A stretch of DNA of 64,000 nucleotides from Ehrlichia ruminantium str. Welgevonden (GTDB lineage Bacteria; Pseudomonadota; Alphaproteobacteria; Rickettsiales; Anaplasmataceae), in contig NC_005295.2 of the NCBI RefSeq assembly GCF_000026005.1, positions 186,001-250,000 of the forward strand, given 5' to 3'. How positions within the stretch are numbered: position 1 is the stretch's first letter; each line of letters opens with the position of its first letter. Below, one piece after another: positions 1 to 7,900 of the stretch. Position numbers and translations under genes: made by a program. The notes beneath the pieces are model-generated. The model was not told where the DNA came from. It searched no databases and worked only from the letters and a program-made list of their open reading frames with translations.

Positions 1-75
1 ATATATCCAAGGTAGTGTAGTGGTGAGTCCTATATTAAATTTTAAGTGTTGTTTTTGTATTAATTACTTAATTAT

Positions 76-1440
76 ATGCTAGATGGTGACAAATCTCGAT
101 TAATAGAGCGTACAGTTAATGAGTATGATGAATTATATAAACGTAATAAAGGAAGTTTTAGTGTCAAAGACAATATGCTTCTTGACGTTTTTTTATATAT
201 GTTTCTTATAATGAATATATGTTGTATTGTCATATTAAGCAATCATTCTTCATTTTTTGTTCCTGTATTTAGTGGGAAGTTAGGTTTATTTAATAAAAAT
301 ATTCCATTATGTTTTTCAATAGCACTAGTAGCTATTGTTCCAATTACCATCTTATTTTTAGTATTGCTTTGTCGAAAGTATAAGGTTCAAAGTGTAAAAC
401 ATAGTTTAGTGGATAAGGGAGTTATCTTTACAAAACATCTTGCAGATTATGTTAGAGATTTAGAGATTAATTCGAGGAGGATTGATTCAGTTATAGCTAG
501 TCTTCGTAGGGAATTAGATACCCTAATTATTAAGCAAAATGAATTGAGCGAGATGTGTGAAAGTCGTGTTAATGGATTTGATCTACAATTGCAGAAGCTT
601 ACAGAAGATACGAAGTGTGCAGTAGCAGGTGTGGCAGCACGTTTTGCAAACAGTGATAGTCAAATACAGGAGTTATCTTCTAGACTACAGAGGTTATGTG
701 CTGATAGTAAGAATAGCTCTGAGTCTATAGAGAGATATGTTTCTGCTGTAGGTAATCTTGTTCAACAACAAGTTGACCGTTTTACTGAGAAGGCTGAATT
801 TCTTAAACAGCTTTACCGTCACTTAACAGTTGAAGTATCTAGCCTTAATGAATTGAAAGATGTAATGAGGAAATGCGTTGAGTATGTTGAAAACAAACCT
901 CATTTAAAGAAATCAGCTAGGAGATTTTTATCTAATTCTAAAATATGGAATATATGTAGCAACTTAAAAGAGCTCTTATCTAGAGCTGAACAAGGGCTTA
1001 CCTCTGAAGATTTGATTATTAATTGGGCTCAGGATATTGTAAAGATATTAGATAAATATAAGTTAAATGAATTTAATGAAGAAGACTTAAGCTCTTGTAA
1101 GGATGATGAAGAAAGATCTTTCGTGAAGAACTTACTATTTGTTGAGTTCCCTATATTACAAATAAATACTTTACGCTTAGTGGTTAACATGAGACAAGAG
1201 ATACTTAAAAGATCTTGTGCTGCTGCACAAGGGTTTGCTGAAAGTATTATTAGTAGTTGTACTACAGATGATAGTGTTGTAGGGAGTGGTAGGTTAATGC
1301 CTGCATTAAGTGTACATACTGCTGGTATTGATGATCATTCTGTTACAGAAGGGGACGATGATTATTCATCACGTGAGGTTATGGTGGAACATATGACATC
1401 AAAAACACATAAATCATCTCGTCCTACATCTTCTTTATAG
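76..1440 (+). CDS. Hypothetical membrane protein with coiled coil
   Basis: I do not recognise this 454-residue protein. It has two strongly hydrophobic segments near the N-terminus, at about residues 34-60 and 79-99. A long charged region rich in Glu, Lys, Gln and Leu follows, at about residues 120-270, and looks like a coiled coil (for example RRELDTLIIKQNELSEM). The rest is mostly helical-looking and ends in a Ser/Thr/Asp-rich tail. There is no cleavable signal peptide, so it is probably an inner-membrane protein with a large soluble C-terminal part. The ATG at 76 is preceded by AT-rich DNA without a clear ribosome site. It stands alone: the next gene is more than 600 bases away on the other strand. 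A structural or secretion-linked role is possible but is inference only. Confidence 0.7.
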   Translation: MLDGDKSRLIERTVNEYDELYKRNKGSFSVKDNMLLDVFLYMFLIMNICCIVILSNHSSFFVPVFSGKLGLFNKNIPLCFSIALVAIVPITILFLVLLCRKYKVQSVKHSLVDKGVIFTKHLADYVRDLEINSRRIDSVIASLRRELDTLIIKQNELSEMCESRVNGFDLQLQKLTEDTKCAVAGVAARFANSDSQIQELSSRLQRLCADSKNSSESIERYVSAVGNLVQQQVDRFTEKAEFLKQLYRHLTVEVSSLNELKDVMRKCVEYVENKPHLKKSARRFLSNSKIWNICSNLKELLSRAEQGLTSEDLIINWAQDIVKILDKYKLNEFNEEDLSSCKDDEERSFVKNLLFVEFPILQINTLRLVVNMRQEILKRSCAAAQGFAESIISSCTTDDSVVGSGRLMPALSVHTAGIDDHSVTEGDDDYSSREVMVEHMTSKTHKSSRPTSSL

Positions 1441-1672
1441 GATATGCTTTAATATATTTCAAAATGTCATAACAATTTGTTGTAATATTATTTTATAATT
1501 TACTCTGTATCAAGTTAATAACTAAGTAATAAAAAGTACTAAATAATAAAAGGTATATATTTGGTTATGCACTTTATGTAATAACTTCTATTTTTGGAGT
1601 GATGTAGAACTTATATTTATAAATGGTATTCAGTTATCAAATATTACTTATTTAGTGTTTTTACTTGCGAAA

Positions 1673-1684
1673 GGGGGGGGGGGG
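1673..1684. repeat. Poly-G homopolymer tract (12 G)
   Basis: Twelve consecutive G residues stand in otherwise strongly AT-rich non-coding DNA, preceded by GCGAAA and followed by AATG. Runs of this kind are prone to slipped-strand length change. It is more than 230 bases from the nearest gene end, so no regulated gene can be named. Confidence 0.9.
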
Positions 1685-1901
1685 AATGTAAGTTGTTATT
1701 GTGTAATTGATGCTTACGTTAAATAAGCATTTTGTTAAAGTGATGAGCGTGTTTAGTACTTATTATTTATTTAGTAATTAGACAAAAAGGTTTTTGTGAG
1801 TTTGGACTAGAATTTGTAGTTAATTGTGTAATTACTTAGTAAAATTTATAATGTTTGTTATGTAATAATATATTGAAATAATTTGCAGAACTTGCATGAT
1901 A

Positions 1902-1954
1902 ATTGTATTGTAGACACAGGTAATTACTCTCCATTACTTTTTTAGATACAACTA
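1902..1954 (-). pseudogene. Copied fragment of the grpE 3' end
   Basis: About 53 bases match 10648-10701, which is the end of grpE plus its downstream flank, with one substitution and one missing T in the T-run. The same orientation is kept. The fragment covers only the last few codons and the stop region, so it can have no GrpE function. It lies 3' of purE. Confidence 0.8.
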
Positions 1955-2073
1955 AAGTGTGTATATATCATACTCATAATAAACAAACACAGTATATATA
2001 ACTGTAGTAAATTTCCTATATGTTTTTTATTATCTTTTATGTGACTTTATTAGTAAATATACTAACCATTAAC

Positions 2074-2586
2074 TTATGAAGTCTGCAAAGATGTATCTGG
2101 TAATAGTTTTACAGAAGCAGATAAGTTATCTCTCCATATTTGTAAGTTTGTTTTTATTATGTTATTCGATAAAGCTAGAATAGAAGCTGCCATTATTGCT
2201 GCATTATATCCTCCTGAAGATCCTATTGACATTGTTGCTACAGGTATTCCTTTTGGCATCTGTACTATTGATAGTAAACTATCTATTCCATTAAGATTGC
2301 TGCTTTTTATTGGAACTCCTATTACGGGAAGATATGTTAAAGACGCTACTAATCCTGGTAGATGAGCTGCGCCTCCTGCTCCAGCGATAATTATTTTGAA
2401 TCCATTTGTTTCTGCTGATTTTGCAAATGTATAGAGTCTTTCTGGTGTTCTATGAGCAGATATGATCATTGTTTTATAGCTGATGTTTAATTCTTCCAGT
2501 ATTGATATTGAATTATTCATTGTTGGAAAATCTGATTGGCTTCCCATAATTACTGCAACATCGGCAATATCTTCGTTAATCGACAT
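2074..2586 (-). CDS. purE: N5-carboxyaminoimidazole ribonucleotide mutase PurE
   Basis: This is the class I PurE of purine biosynthesis. It converts N5-CAIR to CAIR in the cytoplasm, after PurK. The N-terminus carries the typical nucleotide-binding motif VAVIMGSQSDFPTM, followed by SAHRTPERL and the Gly/Ala-rich GAGGAAHLPG loop that binds substrate phosphate. The length of 170 residues is normal for the family. The ATG at 2586 overlaps the 3' end of the upstream thioredoxin-like gene by 11 bases, so the two are probably cotranscribed and translationally coupled. Ehrlichia species are known to keep full purine synthesis, which fits. Confidence 0.95.
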   Translation of the reverse strand: MSINEDIADVAVIMGSQSDFPTMNNSISILEELNISYKTMIISAHRTPERLYTFAKSAETNGFKIIIAGAGGAAHLPGLVASLTYLPVIGVPIKSSNLNGIDSLLSIVQMPKGIPVATMSIGSSGGYNAAIMAASILALSNNIIKTNLQIWRDNLSASVKLLPDTSLQTS

Positions 2587-3118
2587 TGTATTTCTCTCTG
2601 ATTTCTTGAATAATTGATTTTAATTGGTTTATATTTTTGATGTTCATTATGCGTACATCTTTGTATAAAACTGCTATATAAGGGATATTGTTGTTAAAAT
2701 TTATTCCTTGTTTAGATAATTGTAATATTAACTTTGCCATGTGACGTGGATGTATATTATATGGAGTAAAGTGAATAGTACCTTGCCTAGCTAAAAAAGA
2801 AAGTAACTTATTTTTATTTTCATCTAGTGATATAATAATTGGATTGATGTCTTTATTATTAGCAATAATTTTATTAATTTCTGGGATTTTTTTTACACAA
2901 CTGCTACACCAAGATGTATAAATTGCTACTATGCTTATTTTTGATTCTGTTGTGTTAAATATATCAGATAAAATATTATCTGAACTAATTTCATGAATTT
3001 TGAGTTGTATATCAGAAGTACTGTAGTCTTCTTGATTATAGGAAGATATTTTGTTTACAAAGAACATGATAGATATACAAATGATGCAAATAAAAAATAT
3101 AAAGTGCTTATTATTCAT
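2576..3118 (-). CDS. Membrane-anchored thioredoxin-like protein (TlpA/ResA type)
   Basis: This 180-residue protein has one hydrophobic N-terminal segment (about residues 5-22) that would anchor it in the inner membrane with the rest in the periplasm. A thioredoxin-like fold follows, with the redox motif WCSSC in the context AIYTSWCSSCVKKIPEI at about residues 67-83. The family (TlpA, ResA, DsbE) reduces or exchanges disulfides, often for cytochrome c maturation. The CSSC active site differs from the usual CPxC, so the exact partner is unclear. The gene overlaps purE by 11 bases and forms a two-gene unit with it. The family call is firm and the precise role is open. Confidence 0.8.
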   Translation of the reverse strand: MNNKHFIFFICIICISIMFFVNKISSYNQEDYSTSDIQLKIHEISSDNILSDIFNTTESKISIVAIYTSWCSSCVKKIPEINKIIANNKDINPIIISLDENKNKLLSFLARQGTIHFTPYNIHPRHMAKLILQLSKQGINFNNNIPYIAVLYKDVRIMNIKNINQLKSIIQEIREKYNVD

Positions 3119-3535
3119 TCAAATTAATATCTCATAAAGTATGTTCGTATTATGGGTTGTCTATCAATATTTCTCAAGCATTTTAATAATTATCTATCTT
3201 GTGTTATTATGTTTTTTAAGAGTAATTTTAGTTAAATTTTTGAGAAGTGTTTATAATATGTTGTTGCTGTATAAGGAAATATATAGTACTAGAGAATTAT
3301 AGTGCTGGTATTTTTTTTGTAAGTGACATATATAGTAACACATTTAATGGGATATTATGGTTATAATACTATAATTTAGTCATGAGTTATTAATTAAATA
3401 TGGTGTTGTAGCTATTATTTATTGTAATTGTAAGAGTTGGATTGATAATCTCAGTTGTCTATTTTAGAATATAAGCTTGAACTTTTTATATGATAATATA
3501 GAATAACAAAAGTATTAAGTTTGAAGCTATGAAAT
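3119..3535. other. Intergenic region, divergent promoters expected
   Basis: This stretch lies between the minus-strand thioredoxin-like gene and plus-strand ihfA, so it must carry promoters for both. No motif stood out in the AT-rich sequence, and no RNA gene or repeat was seen. Confidence 0.4.
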
Positions 3536-3835
3536 ATGACTGAGACGCTTACAAAATCCAAGATAGCAGAGGTTATCAATAGAGATATAGGTTTATCTCG
3601 AGAGGATGCTGCTTCTATTGTTGGTGAGATTTTAGACGAAATGATCAATGCGTTAGCAAAAGATCGTATATTAAAGATATCTTCTTTTGGTACATTTAAG
3701 TCTTATAAAAAGAAAGCTCGTATTGGTCGCAACCCAAAAACTGCTGAAGAGTTTATTATTAAAGAACATAATACTGTATCATTTTATCCATCAATACTTG
3801 TAAAGCATTCTATAAATGATGATTCAGGGGAATAA
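3536..3835 (+). CDS. ihfA: Integration host factor alpha subunit / HU-family DNA-binding protein
   Basis: This is a 99-residue HU/IHF-family nucleoid protein. It shows the N-terminal helices (LTKSKIAEVINRDIGLSRED), the ISSFGTF core and the DNA-intercalating arm motif GRNPKT, ending near residue 66. The protein binds and bends DNA as a dimer. The alpha-subunit call rests on the arm sequence and on the neighbour: ihfA followed by a MerR-type gene and tRNA-Pro is a familiar alphaproteobacterial order. The MerR gene starts 12 bases after this stop, so the two form an operon. HU rather than IHF cannot be fully excluded. Confidence 0.88.
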   Translation: MTETLTKSKIAEVINRDIGLSREDAASIVGEILDEMINALAKDRILKISSFGTFKSYKKKARIGRNPKTAEEFIIKEHNTVSFYPSILVKHSINDDSGE

Positions 3836-3847
3836 AGGTGTAAATTG

Positions 3848-4216
3848 ATGACTAAAAAAGTAGTGTGTCAAAACAGTAATGTTAGGCTTCAAACAATAAG
3901 TGAAGTCGCGAAAAGTTTAAATGTTGAACAATATGTCTTACGATTTTGGGAGGAGAAATTTCCTCAAATTAACCCAATAAAGCGCCGTGGTAGGAGATTA
4001 TATAGTCAAGTAGATATAGATACTTTAAAATATATTAAATATTTGTTATATGATAGAGGGTATAAAATTAAAGGTGTGCAACAAGAATTAAGTAAGACTA
4101 ATTCTGCTAATAGTAATAGTGATCAACAGGAAGTGAATGTACAAGTGTTAACTAAGTTATTGAGTGATATGTTAGATTTAAGAGATAGTTTACTAAAAAA
4201 GATAAACGGAGTGTAG
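3848..4216 (+). CDS. MerR-family transcriptional regulator
   Basis: The N-terminal half is a MerR winged helix-turn-helix: TISEVAKSLNVEQYVLRFWE, then the wing with RRGRRLYSQVDIDTLKYIKYLL. The C-terminal part is short and has no visible metal or effector-binding cysteines, so it resembles the small alphaproteobacterial MerR next to ihfA rather than metal sensors. I chose the ATG at 3848 because AGGTG lies seven bases upstream; a TTG at 3845 is an alternative adding one residue. The stop codon lies inside the downstream tRNA-Pro, a 10-base overlap, so processing of that tRNA would cut this messenger. Confidence 0.85.
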   Translation: MTKKVVCQNSNVRLQTISEVAKSLNVEQYVLRFWEEKFPQINPIKRRGRRLYSQVDIDTLKYIKYLLYDRGYKIKGVQQELSKTNSANSNSDQQEVNVQVLTKLLSDMLDLRDSLLKKINGV

Positions 4217-4285
4217 CGCAGCCTGGTTTAGCGTGTCAGTCTGGGGGACTGGAGGTCATGGGTTCAAATCCCATCATTCCGACCA
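4207..4285 (+). tRNA. tRNA-Pro (anticodon GGG)
   Basis: The sequence folds as a cloverleaf: acceptor CGGAGTG pairs with CATTCCG, the anticodon loop is CTGGGGG, and the T arm reads GGTTCAAATCC. The CCA end is encoded at 4283-4285. The 5' end overlaps the last 10 bases of the MerR-family gene, so it probably shares the ihfA transcript or lies right behind it. Confidence 0.95.
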
Positions 4286-4984
4286 TTTTATGTAAATAGT
4301 AGGGTTTAATACTATGTTTTGTTACTTGATTATCAGTAATGTTTTCGGTGTGTAAAATATTTTAAATTTGTAATGTATTAAATAAGACTTCAGTTTTTTT
4401 GTGCGAAAATGATTAACTGGGGTATATATACTGTATTCATCTTGACGTTTTTAATTTCTATGGACTAAAGAGTAGATATGGTAATAATTTTAAGGATGGG
4501 GTAAAGTAATTTTTACTAGTAAGATATAATGTGTATTTTTGTTGGGTTTAAATACCTTTTTATTAACATATTAGTGATATGATACGGTTTTTGTATTTCG
4601 TTTTACAAAATGTTTTTTGATTAATTAGCAGAATTTCTTCCATTAATTTTTTAATTAGTATTTTTTGTATGCTAGATCAATAAATACGGCAATATTTATC
4701 AGAAATAAAACAAAATTATCTAGATTTGATGGTTAGGTTAACATAAATATTATAACATTTTTCAGTTTATAATTTATGTAGATTTTTTTGTCACCTATAA
4801 TAACTTACGAGATGTGCTTTATAGTTAGTAGGTTTTTAATGGTTGAGTTTAATCTAATTATAACTAAAGACTTGTTACATTAAAATATTTCTAAACAAGG
4901 CCTATGTTATTTTTATATTTCTAGTTTGAAGAATATATTTAAATGATACTAGGATGTAACATCAGTTGATTAACTATGTTAGTG
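4286..4984. other. Intergenic region without visible features
   Basis: This AT-rich region between tRNA-Pro and tRNA-Ser shows no gene, tandem repeat or clear hairpin. Confidence 0.4.
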
Positions 4985-5072
4985 CGGATGGAGTGGGATT
5001 CGAACCCACGGTACGCTATTAACGTACGTCAGTTTTCAAGACTGGTGCCTTAAACCGCTCGGCCATCCATCC
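4985..5072 (-). tRNA. tRNA-Ser (anticodon TGA)
   Basis: The 88-base minus-strand gene begins GGATGGATGGCCGAG and has the long variable arm of a class II tRNA. The anticodon loop CTTGAAA gives TGA, and the T arm reads GGGTTCGAATCCC. The acceptor GGATGGA pairs with TCCATCC and the discriminator is G, as expected for serine. CCA is not encoded. Confidence 0.95.
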
Positions 5073-5230
5073 ACTTAACTTTTAACATAATATTTTGTAT
5101 AGTGCAATAGCTGTTTATTTTTATAAGTTATGCGTAGATATTAATAACTTATAATTTATAAATACAATTATTTAATATCAAGAGGACTAAAATTACAATT
5201 TTAAGATTGTAGAAATTATAGATGTAACTT

Positions 5231-5315
5231 ATTTGTTATACAAGGTTGTTCTTAAAACAAAATTAACACACTAAAATATATAATAAATATATGCATTGTA
5301 CTAATAGGTAATTGT
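5231..5315 (+). promoter_or_regulatory. Upstream block shared by the two TRP paralogues (copy 1)
   Basis: The bases before the first TRP gene are almost the same as those before the second (5841-5914), including AAAACAAAATTAACACAC, a TATAAT at 5279-5284 and GCATTGTACTAATAGGT just before the ATG. TATAAT is a good -10 candidate, but no convincing -35 lies at the right spacing. AATAGG may act as a weak ribosome site. Confidence 0.5.
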
Positions 5316-5801
5316 ATGGTTCATTCAACAACAGAAGATTGTATGCTTCATTTAACAACAAGAATTGACAATATTGATTTTGGTCATGATTTAAGTGTTT
5401 ATGGTAATGATCAATTTTCCGTTTCAAGTGGTGGTTTGACAATGAAGGTTGGGTATCATGCTCATGAGCATGGAGAAAATCATGATGAAGATCATGACGA
5501 AGATCATGGGGAATATCATGTTATGTTTATAAATAATGGTCATGTACTTTCAGATTTTCATGGTGTTACTGGTAAACATATTGCACTTGATGTATTAAAT
5601 CACAGCTTACAAGCTTCTTTTGTAGTAAATTTAATGGAACCTTTTTCAGAGTTTTTACAACAAGGTTCTAATTTTTCTCTTAATCTTCATCCATTAACAG
5701 AAGATTGCCGCAATCATAATGTTGATTGTGTAAGTGCTAATTTAGTATCTGTTACTGATACGGCTTCTCAAAATAGCGAATCTACATCTGTATCTTCGTA
5801 A
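5316..5801 (+). CDS. TRP36/TRP47-type mucin-like paralogue lacking the tandem repeats
   Basis: This 161-residue protein shares its first ~130 residues with the repeat protein immediately downstream, starting MVHSTTEDCMLHLTTRI. After SLNLHPL the two part: this one ends in a short Ser/Thr-rich tail instead of repeats. Both have a His/acidic segment, here residues ~48-70, in which five His fall exactly every fourth residue. The family (E. canis gp36, E. chaffeensis gp47/TRP47, E. ruminantium mucin-like protein) are secreted, immunoreactive proteins without a classical signal peptide, and none is visible here. It is the upstream copy of a tandem duplication that includes the upstream DNA. Confidence 0.8.
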   Translation: MVHSTTEDCMLHLTTRIDNIDFGHDLSVYGNDQFSVSSGGLTMKVGYHAHEHGENHDEDHDEDHGEYHVMFINNGHVLSDFHGVTGKHIALDVLNHSLQASFVVNLMEPFSEFLQQGSNFSLNLHPLTEDCRNHNVDCVSANLVSVTDTASQNSESTSVSS

Positions 5802-5840
5802 TTGTAGAGATTGAAAAGTAGTGTGACTTATTTACTACAC

Positions 5841-5914
5841 AAAGTTGTACTTAAAACAAAATTAACACACTAAAATATATAATATAAATATGCATTGTAC
5901 TAATAGGTTACTGT
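5841..5914 (+). promoter_or_regulatory. Upstream block shared by the two TRP paralogues (copy 2)
   Basis: This is the second copy of the block seen at 5231-5315, with the same AAAACAAAATTAACACAC and TATAAT elements and a two-base shift in the AT stretch after them. It lies between the stop of the repeatless paralogue and the start of the repeat gene, so each gene could have its own promoter. Confidence 0.5.
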
Positions 5915-7900
5915 ATGGTTCATTCAACAGCAGAAGATTGTATGCTTCATTTAACAACAAGAATTGACAATATTGATTTTGGAAATGATTTAAATATCTA
6001 TAGTAATAATCAATTCTCTGTTTCAAATGGTGATATTACAATGGAGATTGGCTATCATCCTCATGAGCATGAAGAAGGTCATGAAGAGGGTCATGAAAAT
6101 CATCATGGCGAATATCATGTTATGTTTACGAGTAATGGTCACGTACTTTCAGATTTTCATGGTGTTACTGGTAAACATATTGCACTCGATGTATTAAATC
6201 ACAGCTTACAAGCTTCTTTTGTAGTAAATTTAATGGAACCTTTCTCAGAGTTTTTACAACAAGGTTCTAATTTTTCTCTTAATCTTCATCCATTAAATGT
6301 GTGCTATGATAAGGTGATCTCAGGTGTTGATACAACTGTAACAAGTAGCCCAGAAGGATCAGTTGTAACAAGTAGCCCAGAAGGAGCAGCTGTAACAAGT
6401 AGCCCAGAAGGAGCAGCTGTAACAAGTAGCCCAGAAGGATCAGTTGTAACAAGTAGCCCAGAAGGAGCAGCTATAACAAGTAGCCCAGAAGGAGCAGCTA
6501 TAACAAGTAGCCCAGAAGGATCAGTTGTAACAAGTAGCCCAGAAGGATCAGTTGTAACAAGTAGCCCAGAAGGAGCAGCTGTAACAAGTAGCCCAGAAGG
6601 ATCAGTTGTAACAAGTAGCCCAGAAGGATCAGTTGTAACAAGTAGCCCAGAAGGAGCAGCTGTAACAAGTAGCCCAGAAGGAGCAGCTGTAACAAGTAGC
6701 CCAGAAGGAGCAGCTGTAACAAGTAGCCCAGAAGGATCAGTTGTAACAAGTAGCCCAGAAGGAGCAGCTGTAACAAGTAGCCCAGAAGGATCAGTTGTAA
6801 CAAGTAGCCCAGAAGGAGCAGCTGTAACAAGTAGCCCAGAAGGAGCAGCTGTAACAAGTAGCCCAGAAGGATCAGTTGTAACAAGTAGCCCAGAAGGAGC
6901 AGCTATAACAAGTAGCCCAGAAGGAGCAGCTATAACAAGTAGCCCAGAAGGATCAGTTGTAACAAGTAGCCCAGAAGGATCAGTTGTAACAAGTAGCCCA
7001 GAAGGAGCAGCTGTAACAAGTAGCCCAGAAGGATCAGTTGTAACAAGTAGCCCAGAAGGATCAGTTGTAACAAGTAGCCCAGAAGGAGCAGCTGTAACAA
7101 GTAGCCCAGAAGGAGCAGCTGTAACAAGTAGCCCAGAAGGAGCAGCTGTAACAAGTAGCCCAGAAGGATCAGTTGTAACAAGTAGCCCAGAAGGAGCAGC
7201 TGTAACAAGTAGCCCAGAAGGATCAGTTGTAACAAGTAGCCCAGAAGGAGCAGCTGTAACAAGTAGCCCAGAAGGATCAGCTGTAACAAGTAGCCCAGAA
7301 GGAGCAGCTGTAACAAGTAGCCCAGAAGGATCAGTTGTAACAAGTAGCCCAGAAGGAGCAGCTGTAACAAGTAGCCCAGAAGGATCAGTTGTAACAAGTA
7401 GCCCAGAAGGAGCAGCTGTAACAAGTAGCCCAGAAGGAGCAGCTGTAACAAGTAGCCCAGAAGGAGCAGCTGTAACAAGTAGCCCAGAAGGAGCAGCTGT
7501 AACAAGTAGCCCAGAAGGAGCAGCTGTAACAAGTAGCCCAGAAGGATCAGTTGTAACAAGTAGCCCAGAAGGATCAGTTGTAACAAGTAGCCCAGAAGGA
7601 TCAGTTGTAACAAGTAGCCCAGAAGGAGCAGCTGTAACAAGTAGCCCAGAAGGATCAGTTGTAACAAGTAGCCCAGAAGGAGCAGCTGTAACAAGTAGCC
7701 CAGAAGGATCAGTTGTAACAAGTAGCCCAGAAGGATCAGTTGTAACAAGTAGCCCAGAAGGATCAGTTGTAACAAGTAGCCCAGAAGGAGCAGCTGTAAC
7801 AAGTAGCCCAGAAGGAGCAGCTGTAACAAGTAGCCCAGAAGTAGCAAAAGGATTTACATTTGGTGGTCGTAGTGGTGAAAGAGTATTTACTGGCATCTAA
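5915..7900 (+). CDS. Mucin-like tandem repeat protein, TRP36/TRP47 orthologue
   Basis: This 661-residue protein has three parts. Residues 1-~140 form the N-terminal domain shared with the preceding gene, including a His/Glu ladder at ~46-69. Residues ~142-643 are 56 nine-residue repeats of the type VTSSPEGSV/VTSSPEGAA. A short C-terminal tail, AKGFTFGGRSGERVFTGI, follows. The Ser/Thr content of every repeat is what earned the mucin-like name. In E. ruminantium this protein is known as a glycosylated adhesin for tick cells and is the orthologue of E. canis gp36 and E. chaffeensis gp47. No signal peptide is visible, as is usual for Ehrlichia TRPs, which are thought to be type I secretion substrates. 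Copy number varies between strains. The order with trpS-grpE-ribD and a gp19-like gene supports orthology. Confidence 0.93.
   Translation: MVHSTAEDCMLHLTTRIDNIDFGNDLNIYSNNQFSVSNGDITMEIGYHPHEHEEGHEEGHENHHGEYHVMFTSNGHVLSDFHGVTGKHIALDVLNHSLQASFVVNLMEPFSEFLQQGSNFSLNLHPLNVCYDKVISGVDTTVTSSPEGSVVTSSPEGAAVTSSPEGAAVTSSPEGSVVTSSPEGAAITSSPEGAAITSSPEGSVVTSSPEGSVVTSSPEGAAVTSSPEGSVVTSSPEGSVVTSSPEGAAVTSSPEGAAVTSSPEGAAVTSSPEGSVVTSSPEGAAVTSSPEGSVVTSSPEGAAVTSSPEGAAVTSSPEGSVVTSSPEGAAITSSPEGAAITSSPEGSVVTSSPEGSVVTSSPEGAAVTSSPEGSVVTSSPEGSVVTSSPEGAAVTSSPEGAAVTSSPEGAAVTSSPEGSVVTSSPEGAAVTSSPEGSVVTSSPEGAAVTSSPEGSAVTSSPEGAAVTSSPEGSVVTSSPEGAAVTSSPEGSVVTSSPEGAAVTSSPEGAAVTSSPEGAAVTSSPEGAAVTSSPEGAAVTSSPEGSVVTSSPEGSVVTSSPEGSVVTSSPEGAAVTSSPEGSVVTSSPEGAAVTSSPEGSVVTSSPEGSVVTSSPEGSVVTSSPEGAAVTSSPEGAAVTSSPEVAKGFTFGGRSGERVFTGI
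6338..7843 (+). repeat. 27-base in-frame tandem repeat, 55 full units plus a partial 56th
   Basis: Units begin GTAACAAGTAGCCCAGAAGG and differ mainly in the next bases, giving GSV or GAA, plus rare GSA. Four units read ATAACA instead of GTAACA. The first GTA is at 6338 and the last unit begins at 7823, exactly 55 periods later; the 56th keeps VTSSPE and then diverges. Units 1-18 repeat the variant order of units 17-34, a 16-unit (432-base) second-order period. Confidence 0.97.

Larger units (their letters stand above)
1441..2073. other. Intergenic region with poly-G tract and gene-fragment copy
   Basis: This AT-rich gap lies between two convergent genes. It contains a run of twelve G at 1673-1684 and a short copy of the grpE 3' end at 1902-1954, listed separately. 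No open reading frame worth calling was seen. Confidence 0.6.

Noticed and set aside
6304..7896. Antisense open frames of up to 530 codons across the TRP repeat
   Set aside because: The 27-base unit has no stop in these antisense frames, so repetition alone keeps them open. The composition (LLVTAAPSG, LLQLLLLGY) is a mirror of the sense repeat and there is no start signal.
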